Of a stretch of DNA of 31,986 nucleotides, positions 7,775 through 16,821 are shown piece by piece. The first letter of the stretch is position 1. Every line of letters begins with the position of its first letter. This DNA comes from a virus: the IMG/VR virus record IMGVR_UViG_3300031722_000114, positions 1 through 31,986 of that record; one strand, written 5' to 3'. The notes below the pieces were generated by a model, which had not been told where the DNA came from, searched no databases, and saw nothing but the letters and a program-made list of their open reading frames with translations. The translations under genes were made by a program, and so were the position numbers.

Positions 7775-9571
7775 ATGGCAAAGCAATTTTTCGTAGGCGA
7801 TTCAGCCAAACTTTCAGATGTCAGTAATTTTATTGGACAATTCTTACCTGATGATTCAATATCTATGATTGATCAACCTGATATTGAATTTATTCCAAGT
7901 GGTTCATTTGTGCTTTCGGCTTGTATGAGTGGCTCACTTTTTGGTGGTGTTCCAAGTGGGCATTGTGTTATGATTTCGGGTGACCCAAAGACAGGAAAAA
8001 GCTATATAGTGTTGGATATTATAAGATTTTGTCAAATGTTAGGATATTATCCAATTATATTTGATTCTGAGCACGCACACAGCAAGGAAAGATATATTGG
8101 TCAGGGTATAGACCCTGAAAATTGTCGTATTATTGTTCCTGAAACCATAAACGAAATTACATCACCGATGGTTCAATTAACTCAATCATTGATGGATACA
8201 GCAGTAAAAATCACTGCAGAAAATAAAAAATTACCTTTAGATCAGAAAAAGTCAATTCCAAAAGTAGCTGTTTTTATTGATTCAGTTACATCTCTTAATT
8301 CATCAAAACAATTAGCCGATGCTTTGGAAGGTGAAATGAAAACTGATATGGGTACAGTTGCCAAAGAACTTAAGGTAATGTACAATCTTTTGATACCAAG
8401 GTTCGGAAAATTAGGTATACCAATGGTTTGTACGGCACATACTTATGAAAAAGAGGAATTTCATCAGAAAGTTAAAACAATATCGGGTGGTAAAGGCTCA
8501 ATGTATATGCCATCTATTGTTATTAATCTTCGTAAAACCTTTGATAAAGATGAAAATAAGCAGAAACAAGGTATAATCGTTACGGCTGAAATTATGGAGT
8601 CCCGTTTTTCAATGCACAGACCTGTTACTTTTTATATTTCTTTTACAAAAGGTATCAACAGATTTTTGGGGCTTGAGGAATTCATTTCATGGGATGTGTG
8701 TGGTATAACTAAAGGTAAAATGGTTGACTACATGAGTACTGCTCAGGAACTTATTTCAAAGAAATTGGTGACTGTTGAAACCATACTTTCTACAAAATTT
8801 TCTACAAAATTGCTTTCGGCACAACTTGCTAAAAGCAAAGAAGAATCATTCCAACCATCGTTTGAAGACGATTTGGATAATGGTTGTATAGAATTTGACT
8901 CTAATACAGACCAACAAATATGTTTACCAAATCTTATAGGATTTTTGGAAGATAGCGGTCATAACGTTAACCTTGAATTTGATACAGTATTCTTAAAGGA
9001 AAAAATGCAATTGAATGATATTTATTCAGATCAGGCATTTACTAAATGGATTCAGGGTTCAATAAGCAATGATGATTTGTTTGTTATGGGTAATGCCAAG
9101 ATCAATATTGACAAGAACCAAAAATTCAAGTTTAAAAAGCCAATTTTGGATTCTATAAATAATAAGAAATATGAATACAGTGAATTCGTTTTCATGAATG
9201 AGGGTTCATCAAGCGATATAAAGTTTAATCTTAAACTTGATCAATCTTTTAAATTTACTGAAAAATTTGTAGCAGAGAAAATTAAAGATGGCAATGTGGT
9301 AAAAGAAGAACGCAAAATATGCAAGCCACAATCAACGTCTAACCAATACTGTGTTAAGCATCTTAACAGGTGTGTTGAATTTAACCAATTATTTAACAAG
9401 ACTGTTTTTGATACCGATACTCTTAAACAAATTGATGAAAAAATAATTAAACCATTATTCCAATATAGAACAGAATTTATTGAAAGTGAAAATAATTTGG
9501 AAGATAATGATAAAAGTGTAGAGGCAACAAATGATTTCGAAAATCAAATGAATAATATCTTAAAACAGTAG
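7775..9571 (+). CDS. uvsX: UvsX-like RecA-family recombinase with a long C-terminal extension
   Basis: A RecA/UvsX-type strand-exchange ATPase. Walker A GDPKTGKS is at residues 69-76, followed by the 'PIIFDSEHAHSKER' stretch (about 93-106) and Walker B VAVFIDS at 164-170; 'VCTAHTYEKE' after the second strand is the L1/L2 region. UvsX coats single-stranded DNA and starts recombination-dependent replication with UvsW and the gp41-like helicase, both encoded here. The protein is 598 aa, against about 390 aa for T4 UvsX; the extra roughly 200-250 residues lie after the core (from about 350) and end in an acidic tail, which in T4 UvsX and RecA regulates DNA binding. It lacks a TAAATAAT box, unlike the virion genes. 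The stop is TAG, one base before the next ATG. Confidence 0.88.
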   Translation: MAKQFFVGDSAKLSDVSNFIGQFLPDDSISMIDQPDIEFIPSGSFVLSACMSGSLFGGVPSGHCVMISGDPKTGKSYIVLDIIRFCQMLGYYPIIFDSEHAHSKERYIGQGIDPENCRIIVPETINEITSPMVQLTQSLMDTAVKITAENKKLPLDQKKSIPKVAVFIDSVTSLNSSKQLADALEGEMKTDMGTVAKELKVMYNLLIPRFGKLGIPMVCTAHTYEKEEFHQKVKTISGGKGSMYMPSIVINLRKTFDKDENKQKQGIIVTAEIMESRFSMHRPVTFYISFTKGINRFLGLEEFISWDVCGITKGKMVDYMSTAQELISKKLVTVETILSTKFSTKLLSAQLAKSKEESFQPSFEDDLDNGCIEFDSNTDQQICLPNLIGFLEDSGHNVNLEFDTVFLKEKMQLNDIYSDQAFTKWIQGSISNDDLFVMGNAKINIDKNQKFKFKKPILDSINNKKYEYSEFVFMNEGSSSDIKFNLKLDQSFKFTEKFVAEKIKDGNVVKEERKICKPQSTSNQYCVKHLNRCVEFNQLFNKTVFDTDTLKQIDEKIIKPLFQYRTEFIESENNLEDNDKSVEATNDFENQMNNILKQ

Positions 9572-9572
9572 T

Positions 9573-9821
9573 ATGGTAGATGTCAATAATTTAAAATTAA
9601 AATATATAACAGGACAGTATCTAAACCTTGATACAATAGAACCTGATGATATTTTGTTTTTTCTTATTAATAAAAATAAGAAATCTATGAAATTAGAGGA
9701 AGTTAGAAAGTCAGTCGCAAATTCTGAGCAAAAGGAAAATGAATTTGATTCATGTATAGCAAGACTTATTGAATCTAACAATATAAGAGTTGAAGATGGT
9801 AATATAAAAATTATTTCATAG
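9573..9821 (+). CDS. Small protein between uvsX and the replicative helicase, 82 aa
   Basis: I do not recognise it. It starts one base after the uvsX stop and ends 6 bases before the helicase gene, so it belongs to the same operon. The pattern of short helices followed by 'ESNNIRVEDGNIKIIS' looks like a small winged-helix fold (helices, then a beta hairpin), which would fit a DNA-binding or helicase-loading accessory protein, but the family cannot be named. It is much smaller than the T4 helicase loader gp59 (217 aa). It stops with TAG. Confidence 0.6.
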   Translation: MVDVNNLKLKYITGQYLNLDTIEPDDILFFLINKNKKSMKLEEVRKSVANSEQKENEFDSCIARLIESNNIRVEDGNIKIIS

Positions 9822-9827
9822 ATTTTA

Positions 9828-11228
9828 ATGATAGATAACAGTACAACGGATTTTGAGCAAATAGTATTTTGTTACACCCAAAGAAGAAATAACCTAAATT
9901 TGATGGCTAAAATTGATGAATCTTTTTTTAAGGATTCATATTGTAGGCTTTTATTTAGGTTAGCTAAAGAATTCAATACTAGGTTCAGGGAGGCTCTCTT
10001 TGACACTGTTAGCCCTGATATCGGGCAAATAGAGGTCTTAGTAAAGGAAGACAAAGAAAACTATATCATTGATGCCAACAGCAATGTTGATGAAAATATA
10101 AGTAGATTCTTAAATATTTCAAGGCATATAATATCAACAAACATCAATAATTATTCTGACATATGGCTTAAAGAAACCGTTGGTTCTTGGATTAGTTGGC
10201 AAAATGCTCAAGAGGGTTACAAATCGGCTGTAAAATACATGCAGACACAGACTATAACACCCGACAATGTTAAGACAATCATCAACAGAGCAAAAGACAT
10301 GGTTGTTAGACGTTCTTGTATCGACATGCATGAGGCTGAGATACACGATTTTTGGGATGCTAAAGAACATGTTCAGATGAAAGCCGAAAATTATGTTAAT
10401 AGTGGATTTCCCGCTATTAACCAAGCTTTGTCCGATTTTGAGGAAAATGGCGGTTTTGCTCCTGGAACTTTAACTATATTTGCGGGTGCACCAAACAGTG
10501 GTAAATCATTAGTTTTGGGTAATTTAGCTGCGGGAATGTCTATTGCAAAGAAAAATGTTGTACTTGTATCTCTTGAAATGGGTATAGATAAAATATACAA
10601 GAGGATAGGTAGTAATATACTAAATATACCAATGTATGAATACGCACGTTTTTCTGAATCTCAGGATGTTGTACAAGATGCCTTAAGAAACATAATACAT
10701 GATGCAAAAGGTGTTGGAGTATTCTTGGGTATGAGATATTCAAAGGCAACCCCACTTACAATTGTTTCTGATATAAAAAGACTTGAAGAGGAAAGAGGTA
10801 TACATTTTGATGCTATAATTTTGGATTATCTTACAGAACTTGGTAATGATTTTGGTATTTCTCCCGAAAGTATGTACTCTTATCATAAATCCAATGCTGA
10901 GGTACTATTTCAAGCAGGTGTTGACAATGATTGGGCAATGGTAACAGCACATCAAGCTACAATTAAAAATGCCAATACATCAGATATAGAGATGGGAAGC
11001 TTCTTATCTGAATCAAGTGGACTTTTCCATAGAGCTGATAATGTGATTGGTATGATAACACCCGAAACTATGCGTATGAATAAAGAATTTTATTTTAAAT
11101 TTTTAAAAATTAGAGATTCACGTTATAAGGATTATTACCTAAAAATGAATGTAGAGTACCAACATATGCGTATGACCGAAGCATCGGGTGTTATACCGCC
11201 TGAAAGTTACAAAATACTACCCCAATAA
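9828..11228 (+). CDS. 41: Replicative DnaB-family helicase, gp41-like
   Basis: A 466-aa DnaB/gp41-type hexameric helicase. The first 190 residues are the N-terminal helical and linker domain. The RecA-like core has Walker A GAPNSGKS at 220-227, Walker B AIILDYL at 328-334 and an 'AMVTAHQATIKN' stretch at 369-380 carrying the sensor-type His/Gln, then 'SGLFHRADNVIGM' near 396-408. It unwinds the lagging strand at the phage fork and should partner with the phage DNA polymerase. Length is close to T4 gp41 (475 aa). I looked for an intein at Walker A, a common site in this family, and found none. It is co-oriented and tightly packed with uvsX. Confidence 0.88.
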   Translation: MIDNSTTDFEQIVFCYTQRRNNLNLMAKIDESFFKDSYCRLLFRLAKEFNTRFREALFDTVSPDIGQIEVLVKEDKENYIIDANSNVDENISRFLNISRHIISTNINNYSDIWLKETVGSWISWQNAQEGYKSAVKYMQTQTITPDNVKTIINRAKDMVVRRSCIDMHEAEIHDFWDAKEHVQMKAENYVNSGFPAINQALSDFEENGGFAPGTLTIFAGAPNSGKSLVLGNLAAGMSIAKKNVVLVSLEMGIDKIYKRIGSNILNIPMYEYARFSESQDVVQDALRNIIHDAKGVGVFLGMRYSKATPLTIVSDIKRLEEERGIHFDAIILDYLTELGNDFGISPESMYSYHKSNAEVLFQAGVDNDWAMVTAHQATIKNANTSDIEMGSFLSESSGLFHRADNVIGMITPETMRMNKEFYFKFLKIRDSRYKDYYLKMNVEYQHMRMTEASGVIPPESYKILPQ

Positions 11229-11252
11229 TATAATATACGTATCAAATTTTAT

Positions 11253-11260
11253 TAAATAAT
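11253..11260 (+). promoter_or_regulatory. Late-promoter-like box TAAATAAT
   Basis: In ATTAAATAATTAAAATAA, 28 bases before the ATG at 11281. The same distance is seen for the box at 12044. Confidence 0.5.
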
Positions 11261-11280
11261 TAAAATAAAATTTTTGAGCT

Positions 11281-12006
11281 ATGGGAGTTATACTATTGGA
11301 TGTTATACAACAGGTCGTAAATCAGTCTGTCAAAAATAATGCAGAAAATATAGGTAAATTATCATCGGATATTGAAAAATACGGCTTAACAACAACTAAT
11401 ACATCATTTGCTATTTGGATGTCAATTTCTTTGTTTACTGTTTTTATGATTGTTTTCCTTATGATGTTTAAACAATTCATTAAATCAAGTAATTCTGAAA
11501 CATCAAAGATTGTAGGGGATATAGCAGCGATAGCACCAACATTGGAACGTGTTAGTGCATATTTGGAAAAAGTTTCAGAAAAAATAGATAATGATGCAAA
11601 GAAAGAAATAAACTTACAGCAATCTGTAGTAATAATAAAATCAATTTTCGATTCAGAGAAAATTGATATGATTAAATCGTTGTATAATACCTTGGAATCC
11701 GATGAAATTTGTGGAAATGATGATGGAAAAATAACAGAACTAGTAAGAAGTATTATACTTATACACAGGAATAAAAGCGTTGATTATATGAATGAATTTT
11801 ATATCAACGGAAGGCAACTAGGAACTTTAGTTCCATCAATAGATATGGACAAAACATTAGAAATTTGCGTAAGATACGTAAAATCAAGAAATAAACAAAA
11901 GGTACAAGTATTTATTGAAGAATTGGATAGGATACACAGAAACATTTATATAATGATGAAGAAACGAATAAATGATATATTTGAAAACTTATCGGCAAAC
12001 TATTAA
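11281..12006 (+). CDS. Membrane-anchored protein with one transmembrane segment, 241 aa
   Basis: One clear transmembrane segment spans about residues 42-66 (WMSISLFTVFMIVFLMMFKQF in part). About 40 residues precede it and about 175 follow. The segment after the membrane (70-130) is helical and probably coiled coil (LERVSAYLEKVSEKIDNDAKKEINLQQSV in part). The C-terminus is helical and basic. No family is recognised. It has a TAAATAAT box 28 bases upstream and sits just before a probable internal head protein and the portal, so it may be a virion or assembly protein; T4 anchors its prohead to the host membrane during assembly (gp40 assists), which would fit, but this is speculation. Confidence 0.7.
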   Translation: MGVILLDVIQQVVNQSVKNNAENIGKLSSDIEKYGLTTTNTSFAIWMSISLFTVFMIVFLMMFKQFIKSSNSETSKIVGDIAAIAPTLERVSAYLEKVSEKIDNDAKKEINLQQSVVIIKSIFDSEKIDMIKSLYNTLESDEICGNDDGKITELVRSIILIHRNKSVDYMNEFYINGRQLGTLVPSIDMDKTLEICVRYVKSRNKQKVQVFIEELDRIHRNIYIMMKKRINDIFENLSANY

Positions 12007-12043
12007 ATGAAAATTATAAATCAATGAATGATAGTAATATTAC

Positions 12044-12051
12044 TAAATAAT
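12044..12051 (+). promoter_or_regulatory. Late-promoter-like box TAAATAAT
   Basis: In TTACTAAATAATAAAAATTA, exactly 28 bases before the ATG at 12072. Confidence 0.5.
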
Positions 12052-12071
12052 AAAAATTAAAAATTCTAATT

Positions 12072-12785
12072 ATGAAAGCTTATAAAATCAACGAAACTTT
12101 TAAGTCTAAAATTGGTAAAAAACTTCCTGTTTTTGAAAATTTCGCTTCTGAAAAATTTGGTGTTGAGCTAACAGATGGTGACACTTACAAAACAACAGAT
12201 GATTTAAGTGTTGATGATAAGGTTGTTTTACCTGTTGATTCAACATTAACATATGTAGATGACCAAGGTACTTTTTCAAATGGTAGCGGTTCTTTTGTTT
12301 CTGACAATGGATATTTCCAATCTGAGGATGGTCAACAGTTTGACCCTGAGATTTTGTTATCAAATGAAATTATAAAAAAAGCTGAGGCAAATGAAGGTGG
12401 TAAAGCAAAAATCACAGAAATCACAGAATCAGAGGCGGATGAAATAATTGATGATAAAATTATTGAAAGTGGAGATATTGATGGTATATTAACAGGTACT
12501 GAATCTGTTACTGATGATGTAAAAGATCAAATAATCGCTGCCACAAGTGCTACAGGTACTGAAACAATATCTGTTAATGATTTGGTTGGTGCAATGGTAG
12601 ATGCGGGTATTCCATCTGATGTTGTTGGTGACATAGTTGATGCTACAGTTGATGCAATTGTGAACAATGAAGAAAATATTGATGAAGCCTGTAAAGATGG
12701 TATTAAAAAATCAATCAATGAATCAGTAAAGAAAAGGTATCGTAAAGCTGTTTTTGAAAACAAAAAAGCAAAAACAAGCAAATAA
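12072..12785 (+). CDS. Probable internal head or scaffold-type protein with a protease-type leader, 237 aa
   Basis: The N-terminus MKAYKINE|TFKSK resembles the T4 internal-protein leader MKTYQEFIAE|A: a short basic peptide ending in Ile-x-Glu, the cleavage signal of the prohead protease gp21 ((L/I)-x-E). A further candidate site, PVFE|N, follows at about residues 19-22, and VFE occurs again near the C-terminus. The body is very acidic and low in aromatics (GDIDGILTGTESVTDDVKD), the end is basic (SVKKRYRKAVFENKKAK). It is encoded between a membrane protein and the portal, has a TAAATAAT box and its own terminator. In T4, scaffold and internal proteins are packaged, cleaved and partly ejected. 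The role is inferred from leader, composition and position. Confidence 0.6.
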   Translation: MKAYKINETFKSKIGKKLPVFENFASEKFGVELTDGDTYKTTDDLSVDDKVVLPVDSTLTYVDDQGTFSNGSGSFVSDNGYFQSEDGQQFDPEILLSNEIIKKAEANEGGKAKITEITESEADEIIDDKIIESGDIDGILTGTESVTDDVKDQIIAATSATGTETISVNDLVGAMVDAGIPSDVVGDIVDATVDAIVNNEENIDEACKDGIKKSINESVKKRYRKAVFENKKAKTSK

Positions 12786-12805
12786 GTTACAAATATAGTA
12801 CAAAT

Positions 12806-12836
12806 AAAGCCTGTGATGAACAATTACAGGCTTTTT
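12806..12836 (+). terminator. Intrinsic terminator
   Basis: A 12-bp stem with one G-U pair (AAAGCCTGTGAT / ATTACAGGCTTT) closes on a GAACA loop, and the 3' arm ends in a T run (TTTTT). Confidence 0.8.
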
Positions 12837-12873
12837 AAATATAAGATAATGAAACTTTTAAACAATATTTGTT

Positions 12874-12881
12874 TAAATAAT
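12874..12881 (+). promoter_or_regulatory. Late-promoter-like box TAAATAAT upstream of the portal gene
   Basis: In GTTTAAATAATATAAAATAA, 21 bases before the ATG at 12895 and after the terminator at 12806-12836. Confidence 0.5.
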
Positions 12882-12894
12882 ATAAAATAAATTT

Positions 12895-14595
12895 ATGGCT
12901 ATACCAATATTGTTTAAACCTATAACAAAACTAGCTGAACGGCTTGGTAATATAGGAATTGATTATTCTATAATTAAAGAAACCAATTCTATAACATATG
13001 AGGATGATTTATATAAAGCCTATAGTAGTTGGTCTAGAGGGCATGAAGATACATACGAGGACAATTCATATTCAAAATCTAGTTATAACGAAAAACGAAA
13101 ATACTTAAGAAAATTTTCCACGTATCCTGAAATAGAATATATATTAGATTGTGTATGTGATGATTCAGTTATAACGAACGAATTCAACAGGTACTGTGAA
13201 ATAAAATTTACAAATGAAAAATACCAAAAGGATGTAAAGGAATCAATAATGTCATTTTTTGAGGATGTATATTCACTATTGGATTTTGATGGAGAAAATG
13301 TAGCTTGGAAAAAATACAGACAATGGCTAATAGATGGGTGTCTATCATACGAAATCCTGTATGAATATAAAACAAAAGCAGAACTTAATGATCAAATAAT
13401 TAAACTTAAAAAATCATTAGTTTCCATAAATGAAAATCTGAAATTAGAAAAAGATGATAAAGAAAGAGTTAAAGTATACAAAGGTCAAGTAGCCAAAGTC
13501 CAAAGTGGTCTTGATAAAATACAAAGCCTATTTGAAATGTATGAAAACAGTAAATTTTATACAGATGGCACTGAGAAAGAGGATATATATCCTGTAAAAA
13601 TTATAGGATTTGTTGAAATTGACCCAAATAGGCTTAAATATGTTGATATACGTGATCTTAGTGAGAATCAGAAAAAAATTAAAGGTTGGGAATATGTAAA
13701 AACAGATGGTAGTAGGGTAACATTATCTGAAAATCAAATACTTTATATACCATATTTGGATATAGATACTACAGGAAATCTGTCTTATGTTGAAAGATTA
13801 CTCAGGGATTTCAACTTAAAAAGAAAATTAGAGGATGCTACAGTTGGTTGGTTTATCATGAATTGCCAATCACGTATAAAGATGGTAGTACCTGTTGGTA
13901 ATAAAACAACAGATAAAGCACTTGAAGCATTAAGGAAATTTGTTAATCATTTTAAAGAAACATTACTTATAAATTTTGACAGTGGTGAGGTTACTGTAAA
14001 CGGTCAACCATCTATATCGTACTCAAGGAATATTGTAGTACCATCGGTTAATGGTTCTCAATCACAGATAGACACACTTAAACAGGAAGGTCCAGATTTG
14101 ACAAACATGAAAGTTGTTGATTATTTTAATGGTAGACTAAACGAAATATCTAGACTTCCAACAAAACGATTTGATAGAGCTGATAATAATGGTGGTGGAA
14201 AGGTTATATTTTACGCTGATGATAACTTATCCTATGAGGATTTATCTTACTTCAATTTTATAAATCGTATGATGACTACTTTTAACCAAGTACTTTCAGC
14301 ACCAATTTATATAAATTGTATGCTTAAACATAAAGAATTAAAAGCAGACAAATCTTTTAGAACATCGTTTGGAATAAAACACAATGCCAATTTCTTGATT
14401 GAGGATGCCAAACAAACAATGACAGTTAAGAAAAAACTCGATATGATTAAATTGTATGAGGCTATAAAAAATGATAAAGGTCAACCAATGTACTCTCAAA
14501 AATATCTATATATTGACAAATTCGCAATTATGACATTGGAAGAATTTGAGAAAAACAAAACAATGATTGAAGAAGAATCACCACATACAAATTAA
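12895..14595 (+). CDS. 20: Portal protein, gp20-like
   Basis: A 566-aa protein of the T4 gp20 portal family (T4 gp20 is 524 aa). Recognisable stretches are the N-terminal 'YPEIEYILDCVCDDSV' (about 78-93, cf. the conserved 'ALDIIVDEAI' region of portals), the 'EIDPNRLKYV' segment (about 241-250), 'RKLEDATVGWFIMN' (about 303-316), which matches the gp20 'EDATVIYRI' helix, and 'LNEISRLPTKRFDR' (about 416-429), which matches the gp20 tunnel-region 'SLNVPVSRL'. It has a coiled-coil-like insertion at about 165-220 (KLKKSLVSINENLKLEKDD...). As a dodecamer it would form the packaging vertex that docks the terminase and the neck. It is followed after 7 bases by the gp55-like sigma gene. Confidence 0.85.
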   Translation: MAIPILFKPITKLAERLGNIGIDYSIIKETNSITYEDDLYKAYSSWSRGHEDTYEDNSYSKSSYNEKRKYLRKFSTYPEIEYILDCVCDDSVITNEFNRYCEIKFTNEKYQKDVKESIMSFFEDVYSLLDFDGENVAWKKYRQWLIDGCLSYEILYEYKTKAELNDQIIKLKKSLVSINENLKLEKDDKERVKVYKGQVAKVQSGLDKIQSLFEMYENSKFYTDGTEKEDIYPVKIIGFVEIDPNRLKYVDIRDLSENQKKIKGWEYVKTDGSRVTLSENQILYIPYLDIDTTGNLSYVERLLRDFNLKRKLEDATVGWFIMNCQSRIKMVVPVGNKTTDKALEALRKFVNHFKETLLINFDSGEVTVNGQPSISYSRNIVVPSVNGSQSQIDTLKQEGPDLTNMKVVDYFNGRLNEISRLPTKRFDRADNNGGGKVIFYADDNLSYEDLSYFNFINRMMTTFNQVLSAPIYINCMLKHKELKADKSFRTSFGIKHNANFLIEDAKQTMTVKKKLDMIKLYEAIKNDKGQPMYSQKYLYIDKFAIMTLEEFEKNKTMIEEESPHTN

Positions 14596-14602
14596 TACTA
14601 TT

Positions 14603-15376
14603 ATGGCAAAACAGAACAATTATTACATAGACAGGGAAAGATATGATGTTGAACTTAGAAAATGTATAATCAACAATCAACTCAGTACAGATTTTCTGAA
14701 TATGTTCAGAAAGCATTGCTTACATGTTGGTAAAAGGTTCTATTTAGCTACCGATGATATACGAGAGGATGCAATCTCAACAGCAACTCATGATCTATGT
14801 AAATATTGGAGAACATTTAATATTTATAATTGTGCGGCAATTAAATTATGTCAAAATTTTATTGTTGGAGATAAAATTGAGATCAATATTAAAAACTATG
14901 GTATAATATCTATAACAATAGGCGAAGACGCTAATTATGAAAATGATATAGTATCTTTAGGAAGAAATGAAAATATAACTCTTAAAAATATAGTTAATCT
15001 AGTAAAAGAAAAGTATCAATCACAAGGTGTGATTAGATGTACAAATTACACAGTTCAAAAAAAGCTTTCCATAATTGACATTTTTAACAAAGAAGATATG
15101 TCTGTATTCTCAGATGTGTGTTTTAAATTAATAGGTGATGAATCAAGGTTACAGGAAACTATATTTGAAGATAAATTTCAAAAGACAGAAATCGTTGACT
15201 GCCATTGTATAAAATACACAATGCTTGAATCATCTAATGCTTTTTCATTCCTTACATCGTTGATAACAAATTCAATGATAAATTCCTTAAATCTTTCAAA
15301 CCCTAAAGAGCTTCGTGATGGCAATAGAGTACCTTTGAGTAGGCTTGTAAATGCTGAGGGTTCATATGAGGCTTGA
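14603..15376 (+). CDS. 55: gp55-like late sigma factor with a large insertion in region 2
   Basis: Residues 50-73 (ATDDIREDAISTATHDLCKYWRTFN in part) and 209-229 (ESSNAFSFLTSLITNSMINSL) together resemble sigma-70 region 2 as found in T4 gp55, where 'EMIADGIEASIKGLHNFD' is followed directly by 'NPHAYITQACFNAFVQRI'. Here about 135 residues (roughly 74-208) separate the two parts, making the protein 257 aa against 185 aa in T4. The inserted segment is beta-rich with several cysteines and matches nothing I know. gp55 directs host RNA polymerase to late promoters (TATAAATA), and TAAATAAT boxes occur before most virion genes here. The C-terminal clamp-binding motif of T4 gp55 (SLDFLYE) is not visible. 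ATG at 14603 in the TATTATGG context is chosen; an earlier in-frame ATG lies inside the portal gene. Confidence 0.65.
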   Translation: MAKQNNYYIDRERYDVELRKCIINNQLSTDFLNMFRKHCLHVGKRFYLATDDIREDAISTATHDLCKYWRTFNIYNCAAIKLCQNFIVGDKIEINIKNYGIISITIGEDANYENDIVSLGRNENITLKNIVNLVKEKYQSQGVIRCTNYTVQKKLSIIDIFNKEDMSVFSDVCFKLIGDESRLQETIFEDKFQKTEIVDCHCIKYTMLESSNAFSFLTSLITNSMINSLNLSNPKELRDGNRVPLSRLVNAEGSYEA

Positions 15377-15421
15377 TTAATATTGGTCTGTTTTTATATA
15401 AAATTACAAAATATAATAAAA

Positions 15422-16819
15422 ATGGCTGATTTATCAAAACTTATTAAACCTGATTGGTTAGAAATAACAGACGAATTTGAAAAGGCATATGATACTGTAA
15501 CAACAGAAAACGGTGTGTTTTTTATAACAGGTTCTGCGGGTTCAGGAAAATCTACGTTCCTAAAACTTTTATTATCAAACATGAAACTTGGTTCGTATGT
15601 TGTGCTTTCTCCTACAGGGGTTGCCGCCAACAACCTAAGAACAGATGGTATAGAATGTGAAACCATACATTCTTATTTTGGATTCCCACCTAAGCCTTTA
15701 TTTCCGTGTAATATACATAAGCCAAATGAAAATAGCTTAGAAAAGTATGCCATACCCGAAACATTAGTTATAGATGAAATATCAATGGTTTCATCTTTAA
15801 TGCTTTCGGCAATAGACGAATTTTATAGAAAAGCACTTAATATAGACGAATTTTTTGGTGGAAAGAGGCTAATATTAGTTGGTGATTTATACCAATTACC
15901 ACCTGTAATTTCAGATAAATCTGAAATGGATTATATCAGGCATACATTTGGCTCAAAATACTTTTATTCAGCAAAACCATTTGAATTTGTACCAATTACA
16001 ACCATAAATTTTACAAGAATTTTTAGACAGAAAGATGAAAAATTTATTTCATTTTTAAATTCTATAAAATATGGCACAATAACACGTTCTCAGCTTAATG
16101 AACATAACCAAATTATGGTTCATAACGAAATTAAAGATGATGCCATTGTATTATGTACTTATAATAAGGATGTAGAATATTATAATAATAAAAAACTTGA
16201 CGAAATAAGTTCAAAACCAATAACTTTGGTTGGTAAAGTAGAAGGAAATTTCAATGTTAAGCAATGTGCTGTTGACGAGGTAATAAAAATAAAAATAGGT
16301 GCTAGGGTTATGATTCGCTCAAATGATAGAGAAAGCGGGCAATATATCAATGGAACTGTTGGAAAACTTATTAATTTTGATGGTGAGCTTATGGATGTTG
16401 AATTAGACAGCGGCTGTATTGTAAGTATAGGCAAGGTTGAGTTCCATTCTGAAAAATATGAATTTGATAAATCATCTAATGAGGTTAGGTCTATGGGTAC
16501 AGGAAAATTTATCCAATATCCAATATCCATAGGTTATGCCATGTCTATACATAAATCTCAGTCTTGTACTATTGAAGAATATGTCATAGATACAGGTGAA
16601 AGAGGAATATTCGACACGGGTCAGACATATGTTGCCTTATCTAGATGTACTAAATTATCAGGTATAAAATTAAAAAGACCATTAGGAATTTCTGAAGTAA
16701 TGGTTGATAATGCGGTTATGGAATTTATGAGTAATGTAAATAAAAATGATGTTAAAGAATATAAGAAGGAATCGGATGGTTTTGGTGGTATATTCAATAA
16801 TATAAATGGTCAATTTTAA
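15422..16819 (+). CDS. dda: Dda/Pif1-like SF1B DNA helicase
   Basis: A 465-aa superfamily 1B helicase of the Dda/Pif1/RecD2 group. Motifs in order: Walker A GSAGSGKST at 37-45, motif Ia SPTGVAA at 63-69, TIHS at 81-84, DEISMV (motif II) at 118-123, GDLYQLPPV (motif III) at 154-162, and near the C-terminus 'GYAMSIHKSQ' (motif V) and 'TYVALSRCT' (motif VI). T4 Dda (439 aa) strips proteins from DNA and helps start replication and recombination. ATG at 15422 is preferred because it sits in an A-rich context and puts the first motif at the usual distance; an in-frame ATG at 15383 would add 13 unrelated residues. The gene runs straight into the polymerase gene with 2 bases between. Confidence 0.87.
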   Translation: MADLSKLIKPDWLEITDEFEKAYDTVTTENGVFFITGSAGSGKSTFLKLLLSNMKLGSYVVLSPTGVAANNLRTDGIECETIHSYFGFPPKPLFPCNIHKPNENSLEKYAIPETLVIDEISMVSSLMLSAIDEFYRKALNIDEFFGGKRLILVGDLYQLPPVISDKSEMDYIRHTFGSKYFYSAKPFEFVPITTINFTRIFRQKDEKFISFLNSIKYGTITRSQLNEHNQIMVHNEIKDDAIVLCTYNKDVEYYNNKKLDEISSKPITLVGKVEGNFNVKQCAVDEVIKIKIGARVMIRSNDRESGQYINGTVGKLINFDGELMDVELDSGCIVSIGKVEFHSEKYEFDKSSNEVRSMGTGKFIQYPISIGYAMSIHKSQSCTIEEYVIDTGERGIFDTGQTYVALSRCTKLSGIKLKRPLGISEVMVDNAVMEFMSNVNKNDVKEYKKESDGFGGIFNNINGQF

Positions 16820-16821
16820 TC

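Noticed and set aside
7775-11228. Intein inside UvsX or the replicative helicase
   Set aside because: Both Walker A regions are continuous with the rest of the ATPase core; no block A or HN-Cys motif interrupts them.
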